DNA of 16,809 bases from CAJUPY01 sp051871275 (lineage in GTDB: Bacteria > Bacteroidota > Bacteroidia > Bacteroidales > Muribaculaceae), in assembly GCA_051871275.1 (NCBI GenBank), contig JBJECR010000046.1, forward strand, positions 1-16,809. The letters are read 5' to 3'. This document shows, one piece after another, positions 1-7,020 of this stretch (positions within the stretch are counted from its first letter, which is position 1; each line of letters starts with the position of its first letter). The translations under genes were made by a program, and so were the position numbers. The notes below the pieces were generated by a model, which worked only from the letters and a program-made list of their open reading frames with translations, had not been told where the DNA came from and made no database searches.

Positions 1-1
1 A

Positions 2-526
2 CACGAAGTGTTGGAAATCAGCACTTCACAATTTAAATATTTTCGAATGAAAAAAGTGTCTGACGCACAGTCACAAAATCAGAACCTGCGTGAAACCGTT
101 GCAGCACTGAACGACAGCATTTCCTCCATTTCCTCCACTTACGACCGGATGTCGGACTCCATCAAGGTTTTGTCCGCAAACAATAGTGAACTTAAACAAT
201 ACAAGGATAGTACGGAAAGCAGTAATGTCAAGGAGCTTAAATACGTAAATGATTATAACGCCAAACTCAATGCCCTTGCTAAAAAATATGCCACTCCGGA
301 AAAAGAATTGTCTTGGAAAAAGTATGTGGAAATGGTTACGGAGAGCTCAAAGTGTTTAAACACATATAGAGATGTTTTGAATACGTTAACTCCAAAAGAA
401 GCATCTGAACTTTGGCAAACATTATGCATGCAAAGTGCACAATTTGATAGAAAATATTATTTTGTAGTTGAAAAATACAACTTGGAAACAATTCCTGAAT
501 ATGCGAGAGATAAGTACGACGATTGA
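2..526 (+). CDS. Coiled-coil protein of unknown function, 5' end probably outside window
   Basis: The frame is open to the left edge of the window, so the true start may lie upstream. Possible internal starts are GTG at 8 and ATG at 47. From the ATG the first ~55 residues are rich in Q, N, S, L and E with heptad-like spacing (NQNLRETVAALNDSISSISS), which suggests a coiled coil. The remaining ~105 residues look alpha-helical and charged, and the end is acidic (RDKYDD). No signal peptide, membrane segment or catalytic motif is visible in this part; an N-terminal anchor could be missing. Its last 26 bases overlap the start of the next gene in another frame, so the two are probably co-transcribed. 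I do not recognise the family. Confidence 0.6.
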   Translation, partial: HEVLEISTSQFKYFRMKKVSDAQSQNQNLRETVAALNDSISSISSTYDRMSDSIKVLSANNSELKQYKDSTESSNVKELKYVNDYNAKLNALAKKYATPEKELSWKKYVEMVTESSKCLNTYRDVLNTLTPKEASELWQTLCMQSAQFDRKYYFVVEKYNLETIPEYARDKYDD

Positions 527-1061
527 GCAGGCTCTAAACCGCAAATTTAAGACCTCTAAGGATTTTGAATACCTCAGACAGCAGATTTATATTCGCCTGC
601 ATGAACTGATTGGACACAACACTCTAAAGCGAATATGGGGAATTATTGACGATGGTGTGTCTCCTCGCACATCAACGCTCGACATTTTAGCTAAATTCCT
701 CGGATATAAAGACTATAATGCCTTTGCTTCAAAATCCGGTGAACAAATAGACAACAGTTCACCCGTCTTTTCTCGCTGCATCAACGTGGAAGACGACCTT
801 GAAATTGGAGATGAAATACGTCTTATTTGGCTGCCGAATCGCATCTGCGACGCTAAATACACCGGAGGAAACAATTTCACCGTGATTTATTCCGAAAACA
901 CCCGTTTACGTTCCGGCGATACATTTCGCTGTGCAGCAATCATTGAGGGTGAACCGCTTTACATTTCAAACCTCGTTCAAGGCTCTATGCCTCCCGTTTC
1001 ATACGTCTGCGGAAAGAAAACCGGAGTGAGGTATGAACTGAAAAACCTGGAAGAATTATAG
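501..1061 (+). CDS. Predicted HTH-type DNA-binding protein (186 aa)
   Basis: I chose ATG 501 because the N-terminus MREISTTIEQALNRKFKT matches the usual start of a Bacteroidales protein type with a conserved 'TLKR(I/L)WG' helix; the in-frame TTG at 468 would add 11 unlikely residues. Residues ~5-78 form a helical domain with a likely helix-turn-helix around TLKRIWGIIDDG and STLDILAKFLGYKDYNAF (~41-75), similar in layout to XRE/Cro-like domains. Residues ~95-186 look beta-rich (EIGDEIRLIWLPNR, GDTFRCAAIIEG) and may sense a ligand or oligomerise. The gene overlaps the upstream coiled-coil gene by 26 bases and ends ahead of a hairpin at 1089-1115. A regulatory role is inferred from the fold only; the target is unknown. 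Confidence 0.7.
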   Translation: MREISTTIEQALNRKFKTSKDFEYLRQQIYIRLHELIGHNTLKRIWGIIDDGVSPRTSTLDILAKFLGYKDYNAFASKSGEQIDNSSPVFSRCINVEDDLEIGDEIRLIWLPNRICDAKYTGGNNFTVIYSENTRLRSGDTFRCAAIIEGEPLYISNLVQGSMPPVSYVCGKKTGVRYELKNLEEL

Positions 1062-1088
1062 AAATTTACCACATTTTGCAAAAAGCAA

Positions 1089-1115
1089 GAGGCAAGCTGT
1101 GACTCAACTTGCCTC
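1089..1115. terminator. Bidirectional terminator-like hairpin between convergent genes
   Basis: GAGGCAAG at 1089-1096 is perfectly complementary to CTTGCCTC at 1108-1115, with an 11-base loop. It sits between the HTH gene (ends 1061, plus) and the zinc-ribbon gene (ends 1152, minus). On the minus strand it is followed by a T-rich stretch; on the plus strand the T run is weak. Confidence 0.55.
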
Positions 1116-1151
1116 CTCCTTTGAGTGTAATTCATAGTAACCCTTTGATAT

Positions 1152-1346
1152 TCACATATTTTTTTTTATTAATACTAAAATAACGGTTAAAATAATTACA
1201 AACACTCCTGCAATTCCGACTATGACAAATCCTGCTTTGGAACCATTGTTTTGAATTCGGTTATGCAGTTCACTTCCGCAGTGCGGACAAACTTCTTCAT
1301 TTACACTAACATTTTCTCCACATTCAGGACATTTTGTTTCATCCAT
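1152..1346 (-). CDS. Small zinc-ribbon single-pass membrane protein (64 aa)
   Basis: The protein begins MDETKCPECGENVSVNEE and has two CxxC pairs (CPEC and CPHC, residues ~6-9 and ~22-25), the four cysteines expected to hold one zinc in a zinc-ribbon. After a short polar linker, a hydrophobic segment (GFVIVGIAGVFVIILTVILV, ~39-58) gives one membrane helix, followed by the positive tail KKNM. The zinc-ribbon should therefore face the cytoplasm. I prefer the start at 1346 over 1391 because the -33 element of a plausible promoter (1365-1394) would overlap the longer start. Such proteins are common in Bacteroidetes, usually without assigned function. It stands alone on the minus strand. Confidence 0.72.
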   Translation of the reverse strand: MDETKCPECGENVSVNEEVCPHCGSELHNRIQNNGSKAGFVIVGIAGVFVIILTVILVLIKKNM

Positions 1347-1364
1347 TTCTTTAAGGTATTTTAG

Positions 1365-1394
1365 ATTAAGTATATTTTCAACAAGATGCACAAA
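1365..1394 (-). promoter_or_regulatory. Possible promoter of the zinc-ribbon gene
   Basis: On the minus strand TTTG (1391-1394) is followed after 18 bases by TACTTAAT (1365-1372), a partial match to the Bacteroidetes consensus TTTG-N19-TAnnTTTG. The start codon at 1346 lies about 15-20 bases after the expected transcription start. Confidence 0.35.
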
Positions 1395-1628
1395 GTGTGA
1401 GCCTTCTAAACAATCTCTGTTTGAAGGTTCTGGAAATACCCGTACAAAAAGATAATAAAGAAATGGCTCACACCGATAGGATATGAGGTAGCACTCAGAG
1501 AAGTGCTATACGTCCTAAAGGCTGATGTTTCCAAATTACCTTGCTCTTTGTACTTTAGAATTTTCCAGATTCTCAAACAGAACAAAGCAAAAATGTTCAT
1601 CACTATGTTGCGGCATACTTTTATGCCA
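1395..1628 (-). other. Gene-free stretch with inverted repeats, possible structured RNA
   Basis: Read on the minus strand from the promoter at 1634-1664, this stretch shows a hairpin next to the expected start (GGCATA/TATGCC around 1612-1627), a hairpin in the middle (GTAGCAC near 1489-1495 against GTGCTA near 1503-1508, flanked by AGGA/TCCT), and a long-range 9-bp perfect pair, GTGTGAGCC (1395-1403) with GGCTCACAC (1465-1473). A 90-codon open frame (1406-1678) crosses it but has no recognisable domain, and the promoter lies inside it. An unrecognised non-coding RNA or the remnant of a mobile sequence are the main alternatives. It does not match the cores of RNase P RNA, tmRNA or SRP RNA that I know. 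Confidence 0.3.
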
Positions 1629-1633
1629 CGTCG

Positions 1634-1664
1634 CAAAGGTACAAATTTTTTTGAAAACACGAAA
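1634..1664 (-). promoter_or_regulatory. Bacteroidetes-type promoter, minus strand
   Basis: Minus-strand TTTC (1661-1664), 19-base spacer, then TACCTTTG (1634-1641): a full -7 match and a 3/4 -33 match to TTTG-N19-TAnnTTTG. Transcription would start near 1628 and run towards the zinc-ribbon gene through the inverted-repeat stretch. Confidence 0.5.
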
Positions 1665-1794
1665 TCTAAGTGAGCCATATTTTATGTTTTTGTTTGTGAG
1701 CTATTTTTTTTGTTTTGCCGGAAAATGCTTACAATAAAACATGCAACGCCTGTGTGAAGACTATTTTTCGGTCATTTGTTGTTATTAACCTTTG

Positions 1795-1825
1795 CAAAGG
1801 TATGTATTACAAAAAAGGTCACAAA
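1795..1825 (-). promoter_or_regulatory. Perfect-match Bacteroidetes promoter, minus strand
   Basis: Minus-strand TTTG (1822-1825), exactly 19 bases, then TACCTTTG (1795-1802): a perfect match in both boxes and spacing. The -7 box is half of a palindromic CCTTTGCAAAGG (1789-1800). No convincing gene starts just downstream, so its transcript is unexplained. Confidence 0.6.
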
Positions 1826-1895
1826 ATCCATTTCATACCATTTTCAAAATTCCGCATAAATTCAGCTTATTTTCAAAAAACAGTCCCATCTCCAT

Positions 1896-1967
1896 CCTTA
1901 AATACCTTAAAACCCTTAAAACCCTTAAAACCCTTAAATTCCTTAAATCCCTTAATCTCCTTAATCT
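1896..1967. repeat. Tandem 9-bp repeat, eight units
   Basis: Eight consecutive 9-base units with consensus CCTTAAAAC; three are identical (1905-1931) and the outer ones drift (ends ata, att, atc, tct). Such CCTTAA arrays occur between genes in Bacteroidales. In one frame they encode a meaningless LKPLKPLKP stretch. Copy number is likely to vary between strains by slippage. Confidence 0.85.
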
Positions 1968-2001
1968 CTCCATCCGCAATCCGCTTCATTGAAAAAAGCG
2001 A

Positions 2002-2059
2002 GTAAACAAACCAAAAAATGTAGTAAATTTTCGTTTACATCAAGGCGAAAAAAGTTTAC
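2002..2059. promoter_or_regulatory. Three phased GTAAAC/GTTTAC hexamers, possible regulator sites
   Basis: GTAAAC at 2002-2007 and GTTTAC at 2033-2038 and 2054-2059. The spacings of 31 and 21 bases are close to three and two helical turns, so all sites would face the same side. They lie 175-235 bases before the first GH3 gene. No canonical promoter is clear for that gene; TAACTTTA at 2167-2174 is a -7-like candidate without a good -33. The rest of 1968-2234 holds no visible gene. Confidence 0.25.
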
Positions 2060-2234
2060 TTTTTGTCACTTTTCTAAAAGTATAAATGCTTGAAAATCAA
2101 GCGAATAAATTTTCAATTGATTTACTTATGCACTTACTATGCGAAACATGTGAAAAAGTAGCGACGTAACTTTACATCAGAAACTTTTTTTATAACCTCC
2201 CAAAATACCTAAAATTCAAAAACCTAACATCAAC

Positions 2235-4589
2235 ATGAAAAAATCATTAATCGTATCAGCAATGGCTACACTCTTTATAAGTAATGTAGCAATGGCACAG
2301 GAAAAACTTCCGCAGCTGGGAGTTGACCCTATTGATGACGTAATCAGTGCAATGACACTTGATGAAAAGCTCAACGTGCTCATCGGTTCTTCCGGCAATG
2401 TGCAGAGCGATGCTATGGCTACTATCGGCAACGCTTCACAGCGTGTTCCCGGTGCTGCAGGTCAGCTTAACGGCGTTCCTCGCCTCGGAATCCCTTCCAC
2501 TGTGGTTGCCGACGGTCCTGCAGGACTTCGCATCCAGCCTACTCGTGAAGGTACAAGCCAAACCTTTTATTGCACACACTTCCCTATAGAAACAGTGATG
2601 AGTTCCACTTGGAATACGGAGCTCGTTTACAGCGTGGGTGCTGCAATGGGACAAGAAGTGAAACACTATGGTGTTGACGTGCTCCTCGCTCCCGCTACAA
2701 ACATTCACCGCAATCCGCTCAATGGACGTAACTTTGAATACTATAGCGAGGATCCTCTGCTTGCTGGTAAAATCTGCGCTGCTATGGTAAACGGTGTGGA
2801 ATCAAACGGTGTGGGTACTTCCGTGAAGCACTTTGCACTGAACAATCAGGAAACAAACCGCACAAGCAACAATGTTATCGGCAGTCCGCGCACTTTCCGT
2901 GAAATTTACCTCAAACCGTTTGAAATCACGGTGAAAGAAGCACAGCCTTGGACTATCATGACATCTTACAATAAGATTAACGGCACTATGGCAAGCGAAC
3001 GCTGCGACCTTATCACGGAAATCCTCCGTCACGAATGGGGATTTGAAGGTATGGTGATGACAGACTGGTTTGGCGGACAAAGTGCTGCCGCACAGATGGA
3101 AGCCGGTAACGACTTGCTTATGCCGGGCAAAATCTCACAGCGTGAAGAAATCTACAAAGCAGTGGTTAACGGTCACCTCTCAATGGAAATCATTGACCGT
3201 AACGTTAAGCACATCCTCGAATACATTATTAAAACTCCTACTTTCAACGGCTACGTAGCAGACAATACACCGGACCTCAAGGCTAATGCCGAGGTTACTC
3301 GCAATGCCGCTCTTGAAGGTATGGTACTTCTCAAAAATTTCAAAAACACTCTCCCTCTTAACCAAAAAATCAAGAACGTGGCAGTGTTCGGCCGCACAAG
3401 TTATGAATTTATCGCCGGAGGAACCGGTTCAGGTGACGTTAACCACGCTTATGTAGTGAGCCTTATTGAAGGTCTCGGTAACGCAGGTTTTGCTGTTGAT
3501 GCAAACGTTAAAGCCGCTTACGAGGAATACATCCCTGCCGCTAAAGACGCTATGCCTAAGGCTACAGGCAAATTTGCGGCTTTCCTCCCTAAAAAACTTA
3601 TCCCGGAAATGGATATCAATTCAAGCCTCCTTGCTGCTTCCGTGAAGGCTAACGACTTGGCTGTTATCACTATAGGTAAGACCAGCGGCGAATTTGCGGA
3701 CCGCAACATCAGTGATAACTTCAACCTCACAGACGCTGAAAAGAAAATGATTTCAGACGTTTGCCGTGCATTCCACAAAGCAGGTAAGAAAGTAGTGGTA
3801 ATCCTTAATATCTGCGGTGTGATTGAAACTGCAAGCTGGATTGACGCTCCGGACGCTGTCCTCGTTTCTTGGCTCGCAGGACAGGAAGGCGGAAACTCCG
3901 TGGCTGATATCCTCACAGGCAAAGAAAGCCCATCCGGACGTCTCCCGATGTCTTGGCCTGTATCTTACAGCGACGTTTATTCAAAAGCAGACTTCCCTAA
4001 TCCTGACGACTACACGGATGCTCAGCTCCTTGAAGCACTTGAAGGCTTTGCAGACGTTCGCACTGTAGGCGACCGCAAAAACTTTGACTACACAGAATAC
4101 AACGACGGAATTTACGTTGGTTATCGCTATTACACTACAAACAATGTTCCTGTTTCATTCCCGTTCGGCTACGGTCTCAGCTACACCAAGTTCCAATACG
4201 GAATTCCGGCGGTAACCGCTGATGCTCAAGGTAATATCACAGTGAGCGTGGAAGTGAAAAACAAGGGTAAAGTAGCAGGCAAGGAAGTAGTGCAAGTATA
4301 TGTTGCCGCTCCGGGCAAAGATATGGACAAACCTGCTCGCGAACTTAAAGCGTTTGGAAAAACTCGCAAACTCAAAGCCGGCGAATCTGAAACGGTTACT
4401 CTCACTATCCCTTACGCTTCACTCGCTTCATTCAATGAGGCAGGTAGCTGCTGGCAAGTGGAAGAAGGCGAATACACAGTGATGGTGGCTGCAAACGCAG
4501 CAGACGCAGCTCCGCTCACAGGCACTGTAACTCTTGCAGGAAAAGTAACGGAAAAAGTCCGTCCTTCACTCCTCCCGGAATTAAAATAA
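2235..4589 (+). CDS. Secreted GH3 beta-glucosidase, BglB-type, with C-terminal FnIII-like domain (784 aa)
   Basis: Glycoside hydrolase family 3, a retaining exo-glycosidase, most likely releasing beta-linked glucose (or xylose) from oligosaccharides or aglycones in the periplasm. A signal peptide ends near VAMA|QEK (residue ~21). The TIM-barrel domain has VADGPAGLR, NIHRNPLNGRNFEYYSEDPLLAG and the substrate-binding Lys198-His199 in SVKHFALNNQE; the nucleophile is Asp277 in MVMTDWFGG. The second domain (from ~residue 365) carries the probable acid/base Glu486 in KTSGEFADR, as in Thermotoga Bgl3B-type enzymes. An FnIII-like domain covers ~670-770 (VSVEVKNKGKVAGKEVVQVYV). Length and domain order are usual for the type. 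Only 55 bases, without a hairpin, separate it from the barrel gene, so the two are likely one operon. Exact substrate cannot be read from the sequence. Confidence 0.93.
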   Translation: MKKSLIVSAMATLFISNVAMAQEKLPQLGVDPIDDVISAMTLDEKLNVLIGSSGNVQSDAMATIGNASQRVPGAAGQLNGVPRLGIPSTVVADGPAGLRIQPTREGTSQTFYCTHFPIETVMSSTWNTELVYSVGAAMGQEVKHYGVDVLLAPATNIHRNPLNGRNFEYYSEDPLLAGKICAAMVNGVESNGVGTSVKHFALNNQETNRTSNNVIGSPRTFREIYLKPFEITVKEAQPWTIMTSYNKINGTMASERCDLITEILRHEWGFEGMVMTDWFGGQSAAAQMEAGNDLLMPGKISQREEIYKAVVNGHLSMEIIDRNVKHILEYIIKTPTFNGYVADNTPDLKANAEVTRNAALEGMVLLKNFKNTLPLNQKIKNVAVFGRTSYEFIAGGTGSGDVNHAYVVSLIEGLGNAGFAVDANVKAAYEEYIPAAKDAMPKATGKFAAFLPKKLIPEMDINSSLLAASVKANDLAVITIGKTSGEFADRNISDNFNLTDAEKKMISDVCRAFHKAGKKVVVILNICGVIETASWIDAPDAVLVSWLAGQEGGNSVADILTGKESPSGRLPMSWPVSYSDVYSKADFPNPDDYTDAQLLEALEGFADVRTVGDRKNFDYTEYNDGIYVGYRYYTTNNVPVSFPFGYGLSYTKFQYGIPAVTADAQGNITVSVEVKNKGKVAGKEVVQVYVAAPGKDMDKPARELKAFGKTRKLKAGESETVTLTIPYASLASFNEAGSCWQVEEGEYTVMVAANAADAAPLTGTVTLAGKVTEKVRPSLLPELK

Positions 4590-4644
4590 AAACTAAATCT
4601 CATAACCATAAACCAATATTCAACAAACAAAAAAGTTTTGAACC

Positions 4645-6912
4645 ATGAAATCAAAAATTTTTGCAATTGCCCTTTCTGCAGTAGTTGCTCTCCCGAGTTT
4701 CGCTGCAACGGAGTCCAAAGAAGCTAAAACGGACTCTATAGCAAAGTCTAAGGAAGTGGAAAACCGTAACGTGATGCTGAATGCCTCTGCTGATAATCAG
4801 CCACGCCAAATTTCCATCGGTCTTCCTTCCAGCCTTTCTGCTTCCATCTATGAAGACGGACTTCCTGTAAGCTACAACATCTGGCCTTGCCTTCCATTTA
4901 TGTACTGGACCGGTACTGCTTCACACGGACGTATGGGTCTCCAGTCTCTCGGTGAAAGTGCTATCACAAACGGTGCCGTAAACTATGCCGTGATGTCCGG
5001 CACTCGCGAAGGTGGAGATAAATTTGAAGGTCACGTAAACTATACTACAAACATTTTCAATCTCCAGCGTTTCGACGTGAACGTTGCAGGTCCGATTGCT
5101 AAAAACTGGTACTACACTGCAGGCGTTTATGCAAACCTTGACCCTTCCAGCAACAAACCCGCAGACTGCCAGTATGCAAACGACATGAAAATACTCAAAT
5201 TCGGTATCACTCACCGCTTTAACAACGGTCGCGGCAAAGCAAGCCTCATCTATCGCTATGCTTACACCAAGAATATGGGTGACGCTTACGGTCCTTTCAT
5301 CTACGTTGGCGACGGTAGCGTTAAAGAATACCCCGGATTCAACCTCGGTCGCGATTCTTTCCTCCCTGCAAACGGTCTTATACACTACACAGACGTTGTG
5401 ACAGGTGAACAAAAAGAATTTAACCGTGTTGCCGGCACTCACGCTCTCAACAATGGCATCACTTTCACTCTCAACTATGACCTCGGCGACAAACTTATGC
5501 TTGACGTTCGCAGCAAGTACAACTATGCTAATGCTGCTTACTCAACTCTTGCACTTGCAGGTATTGGTGACGCTGTAGCCGGTGGCGGATTTACTTACGC
5601 TTACGATGCTAACGGACACAAAGCAGGTGAAGAATACGTTGGCAAATACAACAACCGCTTCCTCCTCCGTGACTTCGGTTTTGAACGTGACTGGCTCACT
5701 ACCGTAGAACTCAAACGTGCTGCTGAAAAGCACAACTGGCGTATCGGTGCAAACTTCTTCTGGAACCGCCAGGGTATTAAGGCTAACACAGGTGTTTACG
5801 CTCACACTGTGGAAGCAAACCCGGCTTGGCTCGCTGTTGGCGGCACACAAGGTATCGCTCGCAACACAGGTGGTGAATTCTATGACACTCACGAAACTAA
5901 AACCGCTCTTTACCTCTCTGATGACTGGAATGTTACAGACCGCCTCTTCCTCTCTGCAGGTGCTCGTCTTGAATACTACAGCCTTGGTGGTACTTCCGCT
6001 CTCGCTTACCTCAACGCTACAGACAAGGACGCTACTAATCCTCAAAATATCCGCGTCCCGGGTTTCTGCCTCAAAAATGGTAAACTTACAGACTTCAGCA
6101 AATCTTGGGTAAATCCTGCTGCCACTGTTAACGGTCGCTTCACTATCGCTCGCGGTTTCGGACTCGTTGGTGAATACGTATTCGCTGTTCAACATCCGAA
6201 TTCACAGGACTTTGCAGGTGCTTACGCTCCAATTATGGACGCTGTGAACATCAACCTCGGTCGCTTCGGTATTTTCTACAACACTAAGTGGATGAAACTC
6301 GTTTCTCAGGCTTCTCTCATCAGCCAGACTAACTATAAGAGCCGTACTCAGTTCACTAATCCTAACAATGCTAACGACGTTGTTACTCTTCCTATCACTA
6401 ACGACGTGCAGACTATCGGTTGGACCACAGACGTTGTCCTCACTCCGTTCAAAGGATTTATGTTCCACGGACTTCTCACTCTCCAAAACCCGAAATACAA
6501 AAACTTCACTATGAAGCCTACTTTTGAAGACGGTACTTCACAGGAATATGATTTCAGCGACAACATCACTACAGGTGTCAGCAAAACTATCATCGAACTT
6601 GACCCAAGCTACTCTTTCAGCAAATTCCGCATCTGGGCTTCTTTCCGCTACCAGAGCAAACAGTATATCAACAAAACTAATACTCTTTACTTCAACGGTC
6701 GCTGGGAAACTTTCGCAGGTGTTGATTACAAAGTTAACGACAAGCTCAGCCTCTCTTGCAACTTCGTAAACCTCCTCAACGAAAAGGGAGCAAGCGGTTC
6801 TATCGGCTCTGCGGACCTCGTTACAGACGTTACTCCTTACCAAAACTACGTAATGGCGGGTTCTTATATACGTCCGTTCACTGTTGAATTTGCTGCTCAC
6901 CTCAACTTCTAA
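4645..6912 (+). CDS. TonB-dependent-receptor-like outer-membrane barrel (755 aa)
   Basis: A signal peptide ends near PSFA|ATES (residue ~20). Residues ~40-145 resemble a reduced plug domain (RNVMLNASADNQPRQ, ASIYEDGLPVSYN), followed by ~600 residues of alternating aromatic strands typical of a 22-strand barrel and a C-terminal phenylalanine (FAAHLNF) as recognised by the BAM machinery. It should import a ligand across the outer membrane with TonB energy. It lacks the N-terminal carboxypeptidase-regulatory-like domain of SusC proteins, I see no clear TonB box, and no SusD gene follows. Codons are strongly biased (CTC/CTT for Leu, almost no TTA, CTA or TCA), suggesting high expression. It sits 55 bases after the GH3 gene and ends at a strong hairpin (6915-6953). 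Confidence 0.8.
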   Translation: MKSKIFAIALSAVVALPSFAATESKEAKTDSIAKSKEVENRNVMLNASADNQPRQISIGLPSSLSASIYEDGLPVSYNIWPCLPFMYWTGTASHGRMGLQSLGESAITNGAVNYAVMSGTREGGDKFEGHVNYTTNIFNLQRFDVNVAGPIAKNWYYTAGVYANLDPSSNKPADCQYANDMKILKFGITHRFNNGRGKASLIYRYAYTKNMGDAYGPFIYVGDGSVKEYPGFNLGRDSFLPANGLIHYTDVVTGEQKEFNRVAGTHALNNGITFTLNYDLGDKLMLDVRSKYNYANAAYSTLALAGIGDAVAGGGFTYAYDANGHKAGEEYVGKYNNRFLLRDFGFERDWLTTVELKRAAEKHNWRIGANFFWNRQGIKANTGVYAHTVEANPAWLAVGGTQGIARNTGGEFYDTHETKTALYLSDDWNVTDRLFLSAGARLEYYSLGGTSALAYLNATDKDATNPQNIRVPGFCLKNGKLTDFSKSWVNPAATVNGRFTIARGFGLVGEYVFAVQHPNSQDFAGAYAPIMDAVNINLGRFGIFYNTKWMKLVSQASLISQTNYKSRTQFTNPNNANDVVTLPITNDVQTIGWTTDVVLTPFKGFMFHGLLTLQNPKYKNFTMKPTFEDGTSQEYDFSDNITTGVSKTIIELDPSYSFSKFRIWASFRYQSKQYINKTNTLYFNGRWETFAGVDYKVNDKLSLSCNFVNLLNEKGASGSIGSADLVTDVTPYQNYVMAGSYIRPFTVEFAAHLNF

Positions 6913-6914
6913 TT

Positions 6915-6953
6915 CCAAGAGCCTGACTTGAAATTTTTCTTGCAGGCTCTTGG
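6915..6953 (+). terminator. Strong hairpin after the barrel gene
   Basis: CCAAGAGCCTG (6915-6925) pairs perfectly over 11 bp with CAGGCTCTTGG (6943-6953), starting three bases after the stop codon. It lacks a long T run, so it may terminate weakly or protect the mRNA 3' end rather than stop all transcription. Confidence 0.6.
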
Positions 6954-6976
6954 TTAAAGATAAATTAAATCATAAT

Positions 6977-7007
6977 TTTGAGTTCAAAATAAAAACACTT
7001 AATATAA
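6977..7007 (+). promoter_or_regulatory. Weak candidate promoter of the esterase gene
   Basis: TTTG (6977-6980), 19 bases, then TAATATAA (7000-7007). The -33 and spacing fit the Bacteroidetes consensus but the -7 keeps only TA and one T. The start codon at 7021 would leave a very short leader. The gene may instead be read from the upstream operon. Confidence 0.25.
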
Positions 7008-7020
7008 AATACGTATCATC

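Noticed and set aside
1395..1628. Known housekeeping RNA (RNase P, tmRNA, SRP RNA)
   Set aside because: None of the conserved core sequences I know for these RNAs is present; a 6S-type RNA could not be supported or excluded by eye.
1406..1678. 90-codon minus-strand frame in the intergenic stretch
   Set aside because: No recognisable domain; a promoter and several hairpins lie inside it and the composition is AT-driven. Treated as a possible non-coding transcript or remnant instead.
1715..2005. Plus-strand frame of 96 codons
   Set aside because: It translates the 9-bp tandem repeat into LKPLKPLKP and crosses a minus-strand promoter; no gene-like features.
5542..6195. 217-codon minus-strand frame opposite the barrel gene
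   Set aside because: Codon-aligned shadow of a strongly biased sense gene; Cys- and Thr-rich nonsense without motifs.
4645..6912. Classifying the barrel as SusC
   Set aside because: No carboxypeptidase-regulatory-like N-terminal domain and no SusD gene downstream, so only 'TonB-dependent-receptor-like' is supported.
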